Counted from the stretch's first letter, positions 1 to 8,658 are shown. The stretch is 64,000 nt of DNA from CAUZIZ01 sp965219855 (GCA_965219855.1 CBDCOR010000031.1:1-64000); one strand, 5' to 3'. The notes: a model not told the origin generated them from the sequence alone. Made by a program: numbers and translations.

Positions 1-1696
1 CCGATGCCAGACCGAAGTGGAGACGCAGATCTGAGTGTGAGGCGTAGCTACCTCCGCTGATCACGTCCCCCCTTTGCCGCTTACCGCCGGCAGCAGTCAA
101 GAATACGGTGGTTCCGATCGCATCGCTTGGGCTTCTCCCAGTCCCGATCAGGAGCAAGAGGACCCAATTGTTGCTGCTGCCAGCTCGGTTGATGAGAATT
201 TTCGGAGAGCCGTCGACACAGTTCATGACGGCATCGATGGATCCATCATTGTTCAAATCGCCGAAGGCAGCTCCCCGTGCCGGCACTACTACCGCGAGGC
301 CACTGCCAGCCAGAGGCGGAACCACTTCGAATCGTTTTCCACCCAGATTTCGAAAGAGCAAGGGACGCTGGGCCCAACTGGTACCCCAGTTGTGTTGGTC
401 GACGGCGGCGTAGGTATGACCGTTGGCAACGAACAGGTCCTTGAAGCCGTCGTTGTCAAAATCGAGGAACCCGGTGCCCCAGCCCAGGAACGGGATCGTT
501 GGTCGGGCCAGACCGTACCGAAAGGTCGCATCCACAAAGAATCCTTCCCCCTCGTTTCGGTATAGCGTGTTGTAGTCGTCCGAAAAATTGGTGATGTAGA
601 AATCGACGCCCCCGTCGTTGTCGAAATCCCCCACGGCAAGTCCCATGCCCGCCTGTTCCGTCCCCGACTCACTCAGGGCAAAGCCTGATCGATAGCTGAT
701 GTCTTGAAAGGTCCCATCCCCCTTGTTGTGGTAGAGGTAGTTGGGTGTAGAGTCATTGGCCACGACCAGATCAATCCAACCGTCGGCGTCGGCGTCGACC
801 CAGGCGGCCGCGAAGCCATAATATCCTTTGGGATCGTCCACTCCGGCTTCGATTGCCACCTCTTTGAAAGTGTGATCCCCGTTATTCACAAACAAGAAAT
901 CCCGGGTCCCCTGAAGGCCCCGCGGACCACACATCACCGGCTTCCCCCGAAACTGGCAGAAGCTGTCGTCGATCGCACTGGCGCCCGGATCGGGGAGGCT
1001 GGCGGGGTCAAATTCCAGGTAGCCGCAAACGAACAGATCCAGCTGACCGTCGCGATTGAAGTCCCCGAAAGAGGCTGCCGTCGACCACGTGCCCAGGGCG
1101 ACACCCGCCTTCTCGGCCACATCCGTGAAGGTCCCGTCACCCTCATTCCGATAAAGCCGGTTCTTGCCGAAGTTGGTCACATAGAGGTCGGGCCAGCCGT
1201 CGTTGTTGTAATCCCCAACAGTCGCACCGAACCCCCATCTTTGGTTCGCTACGTTGGCCTCAGAGGTAACGTCCTTGAAGCTTCCATCCTGATTGTTCCG
1301 AAAGAGAGCCGATCTGGGCGGAGCCTCTTTGCCCTCGAGGGCTTCGTAGGTGGAGCCACTGACCAGATAGATATCGAGCCATCCGTCCCGGTCGTAGTCG
1401 ATCAGAGCGACCCCGCCCGATGGGACCTCGAGAATATAGCGCTTGGACTTGGATCCGGAGCGATGAATGAATCGATCTAGCCCACTCTGGGAGGTGACGT
1501 CGGTGAAGATCTCCGGGGCGTCGTCGACAAAGCCACCGGAGGTGATCGGACGCATTTCTTTGTCGAAGACAGGAGGATGTGCTTGACCCGAAACAACGCC
1601 TGACTTCTGTTGGCCCTGCGCTGAAAGCTGGTGAAGCCAAGGCCAGGCGAGACACAGGGTAAGTAGGAGTGTTCGCTGAAAAGACTTCGATCTCAT
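1..1696 (-). CDS. Secreted FG-GAP/VCBS repeat protein with ASPIC/UnbV C-terminal domain (3' end outside window)
   Basis: Reading the minus strand from an ATG at 1696 gives an open frame of about 565 codons with no stop before the left edge, so it is partial at its C-terminus. Residues 1-27 look like a signal peptide (MRSKSFQRTLLLTLCLAW..., AQG cleavage). Repeated calcium-binding-like blades follow: IDYDRDGWLDIYLVSG, VGDYNNDGWPDLYVTN, FGDFNRDGQLDLFVCG, VGDFDNDGGVDFYITN, FLDFDNDGFKDLFVANG and FGDLNNDGSIDAVMN. These are the FG-GAP/VCBS propeller signature. The visible end (GTGRSPSDAIGTTVFLTAAG, then HSDLRLHFGL) matches the start of the ASPIC/UnbV domain of CRTAC1-like proteins. Substrate unknown; an extracellular adhesion or ligand-binding role is inference. 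Such proteins often lie near TPR proteins, as here. Long plus-strand frames over the same interval are its antisense. Confidence 0.9.
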   Translation of the reverse strand, partial: MRSKSFQRTLLLTLCLAWPWLHQLSAQGQQKSGVVSGQAHPPVFDKEMRPITSGGFVDDAPEIFTDVTSQSGLDRFIHRSGSKSKRYILEVPSGGVALIDYDRDGWLDIYLVSGSTYEALEGKEAPPRSALFRNNQDGSFKDVTSEANVANQRWGFGATVGDYNNDGWPDLYVTNFGKNRLYRNEGDGTFTDVAEKAGVALGTWSTAASFGDFNRDGQLDLFVCGYLEFDPASLPDPGASAIDDSFCQFRGKPVMCGPRGLQGTRDFLFVNNGDHTFKEVAIEAGVDDPKGYYGFAAAWVDADADGWIDLVVANDSTPNYLYHNKGDGTFQDISYRSGFALSESGTEQAGMGLAVGDFDNDGGVDFYITNFSDDYNTLYRNEGEGFFVDATFRYGLARPTIPFLGWGTGFLDFDNDGFKDLFVANGHTYAAVDQHNWGTSWAQRPLLFRNLGGKRFEVVPPLAGSGLAVVVPARGAAFGDLNNDGSIDAVMNCVDGSPKILINRAGSSNNWVLLLLIGTGRSPSDAIGTTVFLTAAGGKRQRGDVISGGSYASHSDLRLHFGLAS

Positions 1697-1916
1697 AGGC
1701 ACAGGGCTTCACTCGCAGTCGACCTGGAATCGACCTAGATTGTAGACGAATCGTCTGCACGTCTGCACGTCGCACGTCTCTTGTCGCCGGCGTGGCGAAG
1801 AATGGGACCAGTATCCCTGGGGCTGGAACTAAGCTGAAACTTGATTTTGGAAGTCCGCAGGGAAATGCCGGTGGCGGGACTAACCTGAAACTTCATCGCC
1901 AAGCTTCCGAACTTCG

Positions 1917-2148
1917 GCGTTCGTATTGTTCGGTGTTTTGCGGTTTGAGATTTGGGCTTTTCTGCTTCCCGAGAAGGCAACCGCTAAAGGCTAAACCGCT
2001 GAATATCGAACACGAATTTCAAAGGAAACCCCTTTAGCCTTCGTGTTCGATCTTTAGCGGTTCGAGATTTAGGCTTTCTTTCTACTCAGGAGAAAGAAAC
2101 CGCAGAAAATACTCAACCGCAAAATATCGAACAGGCGAATTTCGAAGG
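1917..2148. repeat. Two tandem imperfect palindromic elements
   Basis: Copy 1 (about 1917-2020) starts TTCGTATTGTTCGG and ends ATATCGAACACGAATTT. Copy 2 (about 2038-2148) starts TTCGTGTTCGATCTTTAGCG and ends AAATATCGAACAGGCGAA. Within each, the left arm (TTCG..GTTCG..GCGGTT) pairs with the right arm (AACCGC..ATATCGAAC..CGAA). They are more A+T-rich than the surroundings. No coding frame. Confidence 0.6.
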
Positions 2149-2181
2149 CCGGATCAGGCGACGCTGGCCTGTGGGTAGCCA

Positions 2182-2235
2182 AAGTTTCTTTGTCGAATGG
2201 GGCAGCACGGCTGGGGAGCTACTAAGCTGAAACTT
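2182..2235. repeat. REP-like unit 1 (AAGTTTC...GAAACTT)
   Basis: 54-bp unit: AAGTTTCTTTGTCGAATGGG, a GC-rich centre, then CTAAGCTGAAACTTGATT. The ends are inverted repeats of each other. Nearly the same unit recurs at 2303, 2456 and 2628, and in opposite orientation at 22593. Confidence 0.65.
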
Positions 2236-2302
2236 GATTGGGATCGTCGCACGTCTGAACGTCGCACGTCTCGTGCCACTGGACAGTGTGGCGAGAGGCT
2301 TC

Positions 2303-2356
2303 AAGTTTCTTTCTCGAATGGGGCAGCCCAGCTGGGGCGCGACTAAGCTGAAACTT
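2303..2356. repeat. REP-like unit 2
   Basis: 54-bp copy, beginning AAGTTTCTTTCTCGAATGGG and ending CTAAGCTGAAACTT. Its right end overlaps the left end of the 102-bp repeat at 2343-2444. Confidence 0.65.
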
Positions 2357-2444
2357 CATTGGCGAATGTAGCTTTGGCCTCCAGGCCGAAGTCATATTTT
2401 TCCGAGCCTTTGGCTCGGACGGCGGCCTGGAGCCCACCGCTACG
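2343..2444. repeat. 102-bp palindromic repeat, copy A
   Basis: From CTAAGCTGAAACTT to CCACCGCTACG. It contains a long imperfect hairpin: GTAGCTTTGGCCTCCAGGCC on the left, GGCCTGGAGCCCACCGCTAC on the right, and GAGCCTTTGGCTC near the centre. The reverse complement of 22663-22764 matches it at 100 of 102 positions by direct comparison. Related palindromes sit at 43305 and 57433. Confidence 0.85.
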
Positions 2445-2455
2445 TCCCTCGACTG

Positions 2456-2510
2456 AAGTTTCTTTCAGGTACGATCCGGCGCAGCCGGAGGCGGGGCTAA
2501 GCTGAAACTT
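2456..2510. repeat. REP-like unit 3
   Basis: 55-bp copy, AAGTTTCTTTCAGG to CTAAGCTGAAACTT. Its central CCGGCGCAGCCGG differs from units 1 and 2 but resembles the inverted copy at 22593-22653. Confidence 0.6.
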
Positions 2511-2528
2511 CATTGAGCATTGACAGGC

Positions 2529-2585
2529 GTAGGATGGGCATTCTTGCCCGTCGCTGCCTTCGACGGGCAGGAATGCCGGTCCTAC
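2529..2585. repeat. 25-bp stem hairpin
   Basis: Left arm 2529-2553 starts GTAGGATGGGCATTC; right arm 2561-2585 ends GAATGCCGGTCCTAC. The 25-bp arms pair with three mismatches around a 7-nt loop. It has no T-run and lies far from either gene, so it looks like a repeat element rather than a terminator. Confidence 0.6.
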
Positions 2586-2627
2586 AACGGAATCGCTGCT
2601 GTCGATGTTCGTGCCTAGAGACAAACA

Positions 2628-2681
2628 AAGTTTCATTCTCGAATGAGGCCCCCAGCCCGGGGCCCCACTCGGCTGAAACTT
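2628..2681. repeat. REP-like unit 4
   Basis: 54-bp copy: AAGTTTCATTCTCGAATGAG, a CCCAGCCCGGGGC centre, and GGCTGAAACTT at the right end. It is the copy nearest to the sulfite-oxidase-like gene. Confidence 0.6.
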
Positions 2682-2772
2682 GGCGAGCGGAGCTTGGGAT
2701 TGTTGGCAAGTTCTTGGAAGAGCGCGTATCGTTATTGGTAACGGGAAGAACGGCGGAGCCGAAAACTAGGAA

Positions 2773-3933
2773 ATGCAAATTCTAGAGTGCGCGGGTATTT
2801 CTCGTCGAAGATGGTTTTCCGTGTTCTCGGGAATCCTGGCTTCCGGACTGCGGTTCTGGGAAAGCCTGGGCAGCGTTGGTCCAGCTTCGACCCAATCCCA
2901 ACCTGCCACCCAGCAGACAGTCCTCGCGCCATCACATCTCAGCGATGATGGCTATCGTGCCAGCTCGCTCGCAGATGTAGAGGGAACCATCACGCCAGCG
3001 GATAAGTTCTTTGTTCGAAGTCACCATCCTGCACCCGAACTTTCGTTTGCGAAATGGAAGCTTCGCATCGAGGGCAAAGTCAGTAAACCTCTGGAGCTTA
3101 CTTTTAGCGACCTGATTGAAGCGCCTACAACAAGACAGGAGGTGCTACTCGAGTGTGCTGGGAACTCCAATAGTCTCATCAGCAACGGACTCTGGGAGGG
3201 TGTGTCACTGTCCTACCTATTGGAGCAGACGGCGCACCTGCCGGAGGCGGAGCGGGTCATGTTGGTGGGTGCCGATTCAGGCTCCTTGCTGAGCGAGAGC
3301 CCGCCCTCAGCTTTTGCTCGAGTATTGCCGCTCGATAAATGCCTGGCACCGGAAGCGATGGTGAGTTTCAGGTTGAATGGCGGATTCCTTCCGCCCAGTA
3401 ACGGCTTTCCAGCTCGTGCCATCTTTCCCGGGTGGTACGCAATGGATTCCGTGAAGTGGCTTCAGCGCATCGTGGTGCTGGGTCCGTCCGACTGGCCAGA
3501 CGCCTACTACGCCAGCGGGATGGACTTGCTCTACCACCGCTGGCTCAAGGACGGGGCGGACCAAAAGGTCACCGCGCGTGTCTCCCAGATTCTGTTGAAA
3601 TCCGCCATTGTCTTCCCCAGCTCCGAGTCGCGGCTGGCCGCCGGAAACTATCGTGTGTCGGGTTTCGCCTGGGCGGGAGAGCAGACCGTTAGAGCCGTTC
3701 GGGTGAGCAGCGACGGTGGCACAACCTGGAATCCAGCCAGTCTTGAGGCCTCCTCGAGACCCTTTACCTGGGTCAAATGGAACTACGATTGGAGCGCGGA
3801 GCCAGGTGACTTCGTCCTGATGAGTCAGGCCCAGGACAGCGCCGGAAGATGGCAGCCGCTGCAACGGGACCGGACTCGAAGCGATGGCTACGAGCTGAAC
3901 TCGGTCATGCCTGTCAAGTGCTCGGTGAAATAG
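2773..3933 (+). CDS. Exported sulfite-oxidase-like molybdopterin oxidoreductase
   Basis: 386 residues. The N-terminus has a twin-arginine-like stretch (SRRRWFSVFSG, residues 10-20) followed by a hydrophobic run, suggesting Tat export as expected for a molybdenum-cofactor enzyme. Residues about 75-250 fit the oxidoreductase molybdopterin-binding domain, including FFVRSHHPAPEL and LLECAGNSNSL; the Cys in ECAGN corresponds to the molybdenum-ligating Cys of the sulfite oxidase family. The C-terminal third (ARVSQILLKSAI to WQPLQRDRTRSDGYELNSVMP) fits the Ig-like Mo-co dimerisation domain, including VSSDGGTTWNPASL. No haem domain is fused, so it resembles bacterial sulfite dehydrogenases; the substrate is not proven. 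The next gene starts 34 bp downstream. Confidence 0.88.
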   Translation: MQILECAGISRRRWFSVFSGILASGLRFWESLGSVGPASTQSQPATQQTVLAPSHLSDDGYRASSLADVEGTITPADKFFVRSHHPAPELSFAKWKLRIEGKVSKPLELTFSDLIEAPTTRQEVLLECAGNSNSLISNGLWEGVSLSYLLEQTAHLPEAERVMLVGADSGSLLSESPPSAFARVLPLDKCLAPEAMVSFRLNGGFLPPSNGFPARAIFPGWYAMDSVKWLQRIVVLGPSDWPDAYYASGMDLLYHRWLKDGADQKVTARVSQILLKSAIVFPSSESRLAAGNYRVSGFAWAGEQTVRAVRVSSDGGTTWNPASLEASSRPFTWVKWNYDWSAEPGDFVLMSQAQDSAGRWQPLQRDRTRSDGYELNSVMPVKCSVK

Positions 3934-3966
3934 CATGTTCCCGGCTCTCCCCATGGCCAGCGCCTT

Positions 3967-6042
3967 ATGAGAAAAGCGATCGCCCTCCTGTGTCTCGCTC
4001 CCATGACCTCTCTGATTGCGCTGGGGCTCCCACAGAGAAGCTCCGGCGATTTGACCGGGGTTCAACGAGCTCAGGCCTCCGAGCTTATTCAAAAGGCTCA
4101 GGGAGAGTTGAAGCGTCGAGACTATCCGCAGGCGGCCAAGTCTTTCCAAGATCTCACGGAGTTGATTCCTGACAATGCTCAGGTATACCTGGGTCTGGCC
4201 ACCGCACTCATGGGAATGCGCGATCTGAGCGGTGCCGATGATGCCCTCGAGAAGGCCGCTCGCCTGTCGCCCCAGGACCTGAACATCTCGCTGACCCGTG
4301 CCAAGGTCGAAGCCTCTCTTGGGGAGCTCGATAGGGCCCGTCGCACTCTGGCCAAGGCCAGGGTGATGAGTCCCAATGACCCCCGGGTCGAACTTCGCTC
4401 GATTGAAGTCGAACTGGCCGCCAATCAGAGGACCGAGGCTCTCCGGAAGGCCAAAGAGCTTTCCAAGGCACATCAGGGAAACCCCTCCATTCATGCCTAC
4501 CTGGGTTCATTGTTGTTGTCGGCCAACCTCTTGGAGACGGCGGCAGAGGAACTGGATCGGGCCCACAAACTCGATCCATCTCAGGAGCCTTATGCTCTCG
4601 AACTAGCAGAGGTCTGGGTTCGGCTGGACCGCTCTCGCGAAGCACTGGACCTGCTGCTACCTCTGAAAACGGGCACGATCCAGAAACAGCAGCCGAGCCG
4701 CTTCTACCGTCTGCTGGCCCGGGCCGAGCTGGGTAGCGGACATCTACCTGCTGCTCTGGAAAGCATCGAAAAAGCCCTCCAAGGGCAGCCTAAAGATCCG
4801 GCTGGCTGGCTGCTCCTTGCCTCGATCCAGCTCGAATCCCAGCAAGCTTCCGAGGTCGAGACCGCTCTGCAAGAGGCGATTGCTCTGGCACCCACATCCC
4901 TCAAGCTTCACGCAGGCGTCCTCGCCGTATATGTGGAGAGGCAACAATATAAAGCCGGCCGGCGTTTCTTCACACGTCTGGCGAAGGAGCATCCTGAGAA
5001 CCCCCTTTTCCTGGTCGATCTGCTGCGACTCAACGTATCTGGCAACGACACATCCGAGGTGAAGAAGGTCTTGAGATCGGCAGCCCGGCGTTTTCCTTCC
5101 GATGGCCAGCTGCACAAGCTGCTGGGACAGATTCTCTATTCCGAAGAGTTCGAGGCATTGGCTCTAGCCGAGTTCCTCCGTGCCCATCAGTCGGGCATGA
5201 CAGATCCTGAGGTCTCCCTGCGGCTGGCGAGGTTGGCGAGCAGATCCGGTGCCTTCCGAGATGCGATAGCAAGGGGAGTGGCAGTGGTCGGTAAGACTGA
5301 CGTCGCGCCAAGCATAAGGGCAGCCGCAGCCTCAATAGTAGGGGAGAGCCATGCCGCCCTGGGAGAGACGGAAAAGGCCGTGCATTACCTCAATCTTGCA
5401 GTTGAACTGGATCCTGAGATTGATGAGTTCTGGATTTCGTTGGCACGAGTCCATGAGAACGCGGATGACAATCTGAGTGCTTCCACGGTTCTGAGAAAGG
5501 GTCTCATCAGGACCCCGGACTCGGCGGACTTGAGGCTGGCACTAGGACTCAATCTGATTACCTTGGGTGACTTCGGTGGCGCGATCCAGGTGCTAGAGGA
5601 ATTGATCAAGCGCTTTCCTGAGCGCCAGGAGGCCTACAGGCCGCTGGCGGATGCCTACACCTCGACAGGAAATTCGGAGGCTTCCACGAAGACCCTACGC
5701 CGACTCCTCGACAAACAGCCCGATTATCCGATGGTTCGAGTGTTATTGGCTCAGTCTTTGCTCGAGCAGGGCGCCCCCGAGGAGGAAGTCCTGAGCCTGC
5801 TCGAAAGTGCTCGGAAGGTCTCACCCTCGGATGCCGAGATCTACTTGTTGCTAGGAAGAATCTACAGTTCGATGGGGAAACCTGAAGAGGCTCTGGCAGA
5901 GCTCAAGCGCGCGGTTGAATTGGAACCTGCTTCGTCAACGTATCGCTATCAGCTGGGCCTGATCTATCATCGGCTGGGCAAAGAGGAACTTGCGGAAGAA
6001 CAGTTTGCCCGAAAGGCCCACTTGGAAAGCGTGGATCCCTGA
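3967..6042 (+). CDS. Exported tetratricopeptide repeat protein (691 aa)
   Basis: Signal-peptide-like start (MRKAIALLCLAPMTSLIALG) followed by almost continuous TPR motifs, for example AAKSFQDLTELIPDNAQVYLG, then ALESIEKALQGQPKDPAGWL, AVHYLNLAVELDPEIDEFWI and, near the end, ALAELKRAVELEPASSTYRY. About 18 helix pairs are plausible. TPR arrays form protein-binding superhelices; the partner is unknown. The next gene, another TPR protein, starts 8 bp after the stop, so the two are surely co-transcribed. Association with the FG-GAP/UnbV protein across the intergenic region is an inference from frequent co-occurrence. Confidence 0.88.
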   Translation: MRKAIALLCLAPMTSLIALGLPQRSSGDLTGVQRAQASELIQKAQGELKRRDYPQAAKSFQDLTELIPDNAQVYLGLATALMGMRDLSGADDALEKAARLSPQDLNISLTRAKVEASLGELDRARRTLAKARVMSPNDPRVELRSIEVELAANQRTEALRKAKELSKAHQGNPSIHAYLGSLLLSANLLETAAEELDRAHKLDPSQEPYALELAEVWVRLDRSREALDLLLPLKTGTIQKQQPSRFYRLLARAELGSGHLPAALESIEKALQGQPKDPAGWLLLASIQLESQQASEVETALQEAIALAPTSLKLHAGVLAVYVERQQYKAGRRFFTRLAKEHPENPLFLVDLLRLNVSGNDTSEVKKVLRSAARRFPSDGQLHKLLGQILYSEEFEALALAEFLRAHQSGMTDPEVSLRLARLASRSGAFRDAIARGVAVVGKTDVAPSIRAAAASIVGESHAALGETEKAVHYLNLAVELDPEIDEFWISLARVHENADDNLSASTVLRKGLIRTPDSADLRLALGLNLITLGDFGGAIQVLEELIKRFPERQEAYRPLADAYTSTGNSEASTKTLRRLLDKQPDYPMVRVLLAQSLLEQGAPEEEVLSLLESARKVSPSDAEIYLLLGRIYSSMGKPEEALAELKRAVELEPASSTYRYQLGLIYHRLGKEELAEEQFARKAHLESVDP

Positions 6043-6049
6043 GGCGAAA

Positions 6050-7447
6050 ATGAAGCAGTGTAAAACCTCCACTAGCCTGATCTTCTCTGGACTATCGATC
6101 CCGATCCTCTTCTCGCTGGGCCTCTTGTCTCAGAGCTCCGATGCCTGGCAGGACAAGGCTCGAGAACTGCTTCGTGGCAAACGCCACTCGGAGGCCTTGA
6201 TCTTCTTCGACGAGGCCAAGCACAAGGCTTCCCAGGATCCCAATCCCTACTTCTACTCAGGCATTGCTCTGGCCGAGCTGGGGCGTCTGAGCGAAGCTGC
6301 CGCCGAGCTGAGAGGAGCGATTCGTCTGGACCCCAAGACAGCGCGGTACGGACTCGTCTATGCCGACGTGCTCGCCAGCCTTGGAGACGAGACCGCTGCG
6401 GTCAAGGCGCTAGAGCCCTTTGAGGAGCAGGACCATGCCCTACAGTTGACGAAGGAACGCCTTTGGCTGCTGTCCGATCTCTATTTTCGCTTGGGGAAAT
6501 TCGATGAGGCCTTAAGGGCGATAGGTTGGTTTGCCGGGCAGAATCCCGAAGACGAGCGCCTGGATCTTCACCGGGGGGAGATCTACCTGGCTGCCGGGAA
6601 CCTGGAGCCCGCCGAGATCGCCTTTCGAAAGGCTCTGGAACGTTCCAGCGACGCGGCGGGTGCCCACTACGGTCTCGGCTTTACGCTATGGATGAAGAAT
6701 GAGCTGGATGATTCCAAACAATCACTACTCGAGGCTGTGGAGCTCGATCCCTCGAATGCCAAATACCTTCGTCAGCTAGGTGAAGTATGTCTTGCTCGCC
6801 AGGAAGCCAAAGAAGCAATCGAGTATCTAGAGCGTGCCGACGCGGCTGGCCCCAAGCTGCCGCAGCTGTATCGCGCGTTGGGGAGGGCCTTCCGGAAGGT
6901 GGGCAAACCAGAGAAGGCGAACGAGTACCTGGAGAAGTTCGAAGCGTTGATGTCCTCCCAGCAGAGCGAAAAGGATAAGGGAAGCAGGCTTCAGTATCTG
7001 ATGGTCCAAGGGAAGACACTACTCGAGCAAGGGCAGCTCTCGGAGTCCCTCGGTCTATTCCACCAGGCTCTGGAAGTAGACCCCGATCTTTGGGTGGCCC
7101 ACAGCTTTCTGGCCAAGCTCTATATCTCTTCACACTACTTGGAACAGGCGCGCCAGCATCTGGAGAAGCTGGAAAAGCTTGCTCCTGATGCCTACGAGGG
7201 AAGATACTTAATGGCTCTGTTCTGGTACGAACGAGGAGACCCCAAGCGCGCCCTGCAGTATGGGGAAAAAGCGAAGGAGCTGTGGCGTGGCGATGCTACC
7301 CTGCGCAATCTCATGGGCAACATCCTCTTGTCTCTTGGACGCCTGGAGAACGCCCTGGAGGAATATGCCGCTGCAGTGGCCATCGCCCCCGATCAGATTG
7401 CCTACGAGATGAACTACGAGGTTCTGGCTCAACGACTTGGTAAATAG
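6050..7447 (+). CDS. Exported tetratricopeptide repeat protein (465 aa)
   Basis: The ATG at 6050 is preferred to an in-frame ATG at 5990 that lies inside the previous gene. It gives a proper signal peptide (MKQCKTSTSLIFSGLSIPIL...). TPR units cover residues 35-460, for example SEALIFFDEAKHKASQDPNP, AAAELRGAIRLDPKTARYGL, SLGLFHQALEVDPDLWVAHS and ALEEYAAAVAIAPDQIAYEM. It is probably a paralogue of the upstream 691-aa TPR protein and is transcribed with it (8-bp gap). No enzymatic domain was seen. Confidence 0.88.
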   Translation: MKQCKTSTSLIFSGLSIPILFSLGLLSQSSDAWQDKARELLRGKRHSEALIFFDEAKHKASQDPNPYFYSGIALAELGRLSEAAAELRGAIRLDPKTARYGLVYADVLASLGDETAAVKALEPFEEQDHALQLTKERLWLLSDLYFRLGKFDEALRAIGWFAGQNPEDERLDLHRGEIYLAAGNLEPAEIAFRKALERSSDAAGAHYGLGFTLWMKNELDDSKQSLLEAVELDPSNAKYLRQLGEVCLARQEAKEAIEYLERADAAGPKLPQLYRALGRAFRKVGKPEKANEYLEKFEALMSSQQSEKDKGSRLQYLMVQGKTLLEQGQLSESLGLFHQALEVDPDLWVAHSFLAKLYISSHYLEQARQHLEKLEKLAPDAYEGRYLMALFWYERGDPKRALQYGEKAKELWRGDATLRNLMGNILLSLGRLENALEEYAAAVAIAPDQIAYEMNYEVLAQRLGK

Positions 7448-7470
7448 GTAGAAGGGAGATGGAGGGAATA

Positions 7471-8631
7471 ATGGACTTGAGATCATGGCTGTTGTTGTCT
7501 GTCTGTATCAGCATGCTAACCTCGTGCGGCTCGCCCCAGCCGGAGCAACAAACCGAAGAGTCAAAGGAGGGCACGAATCTGCTCTTCGAGGAAACCACCC
7601 TGTTCCAAAAGGGGGAGAAGGACTACTTCTGCTTCCGAATCCCCGCCCTGGTGACCTCAACCAAGGGCACCCTTCTAGCCTTCGCCGAGGGGAGAAACAC
7701 GAACTGCCGGGACGATGATGACATCGAACTGGTCGTGAAACGAAGCCTGGACAATGGAAAAACTTGGGGCGAGCTCCAGATAGTCGTGGACGACGGGATC
7801 CATACCGTCGGCAACCCCTGCCCCGTGGTGGACCAGACAACTGGGACCATTTGGCTGCCCTATTCCAGGAATAACCAACGAGTTCTTGTTACCAAGAGCA
7901 CCGACGACGGAGTGAGCTGGTCGGAACCGGTCGACATCACCGAGTCGGTCAAGGACCCGACCTGGAAATACCTGGGAACCGGACCCGGGCACGGAGTCCA
8001 ATTGACGAGCGGCAGGCTGCTGATTCCCAGTTGGGGAGACACAAGCCCTGGTCCCGCCACCTGGAAGCCCGATAAGCCCAACTGGGGCAAGGTCCAGTTC
8101 TCCTATGCCTTCTTCAGCGACGATCACGGAGCCAGCTGGCAGAGGGGAGAAATTCTGACCAACGATATGTCGGATGAGTGCGAAGCAATAGAGACTGTGG
8201 ACGGTCTCGTTTACATGAACATGCGCAGTCGCCAGAAAAAGCTCCGTCGGGCCTATTCTCGAAGTCAGGATGGGGGGGAAACCTGGTCGGAAGTCCAATT
8301 CGAAGAAACACTTCCGGAGCCCTCTTGTCAGGCCGGCCTGGTCCGTTTCACTCATCAGGACCAGTTCCAGAAGAACCGTGTCCTACTCACCCATCCCTCC
8401 AACACCGAAGCGAGAACGCATCTGACGGCGAGAGTGAGCTATGACGAAGGCAAGACCTGGCCGGTTTCGAAATTGGTCTATGAAGGCTCGGCGGCCTACT
8501 CTGACCTTGCCATAGCCCCTGATATGACGATCGCGTGTCTCTACGAGGTAGACAGATACGCCAAGATTGTCCTGGGCCGCTTCAACATTGAATGGCTGAC
8601 GGAGGGAAGTGATTCTCTCCAGAAGAAATAG
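7471..8631 (+). CDS. Exo-alpha-sialidase-like lipoprotein (BNR repeats)
   Basis: The ATG at 7471 has GGAGGG four bases upstream and is preferred to the ATG at 7459. The lipobox LTSC (residues 16-19) predicts an outer-membrane-anchored lipoprotein. The FRIPALV motif (about 55-61) carries the arginine of the sialidase arginine triad. Five Asp-box motifs (S-x-D-x-G-x-T/S-W) follow: RSLDNGKTW, KSTDDGVSW, FSDDHGASW, RSQDGGETW and VSYDEGKTW. Length (386 aa) is normal for GH33 enzymes. Likely reaction: release of terminal sialic-acid-like residues from glycoconjugates outside the cell. No sialic-acid aldolase or NanT is visible nearby, so the substrate could be another nonulosonic acid, or the released sugar could be used by others. 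Confidence 0.9.
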   Translation: MDLRSWLLLSVCISMLTSCGSPQPEQQTEESKEGTNLLFEETTLFQKGEKDYFCFRIPALVTSTKGTLLAFAEGRNTNCRDDDDIELVVKRSLDNGKTWGELQIVVDDGIHTVGNPCPVVDQTTGTIWLPYSRNNQRVLVTKSTDDGVSWSEPVDITESVKDPTWKYLGTGPGHGVQLTSGRLLIPSWGDTSPGPATWKPDKPNWGKVQFSYAFFSDDHGASWQRGEILTNDMSDECEAIETVDGLVYMNMRSRQKKLRRAYSRSQDGGETWSEVQFEETLPEPSCQAGLVRFTHQDQFQKNRVLLTHPSNTEARTHLTARVSYDEGKTWPVSKLVYEGSAAYSDLAIAPDMTIACLYEVDRYAKIVLGRFNIEWLTEGSDSLQKK

Positions 8632-8658
8632 TTGGAGCGAATCAGCGGTCGAGCCAAC

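Larger units (their letters stand above)
1697..2772. other. Gene-free repeat-rich intergenic region
   Basis: About 1.08 kb between the diverging FG-GAP protein and the sulfite-oxidase-like gene. I see no credible coding frame. It holds two tandem imperfect palindromes (1917-2148), four 54-55 bp units bounded by AAGTTTC and GAAACTT, one copy of the large CGTAGC palindrome (2343-2444), a long hairpin (2529-2585) and short GCACGTCT-type repeats near 1756-1780 and 2246-2271. Promoters for both flanking genes must lie here, but none could be identified with confidence. Confidence 0.8.

Noticed and set aside
704..1480. 258-codon plus-strand open frame
   Set aside because: Antisense to the FG-GAP/UnbV gene, whose repeated D-x-D-x-D-G motifs are clear on the minus strand.
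3307..4494. 395-codon minus-strand open frame spanning the end of the sulfite-oxidase gene and the TPR gene
   Set aside because: Low-complexity composition with no motif, overlapping two convincing genes on the other strand.
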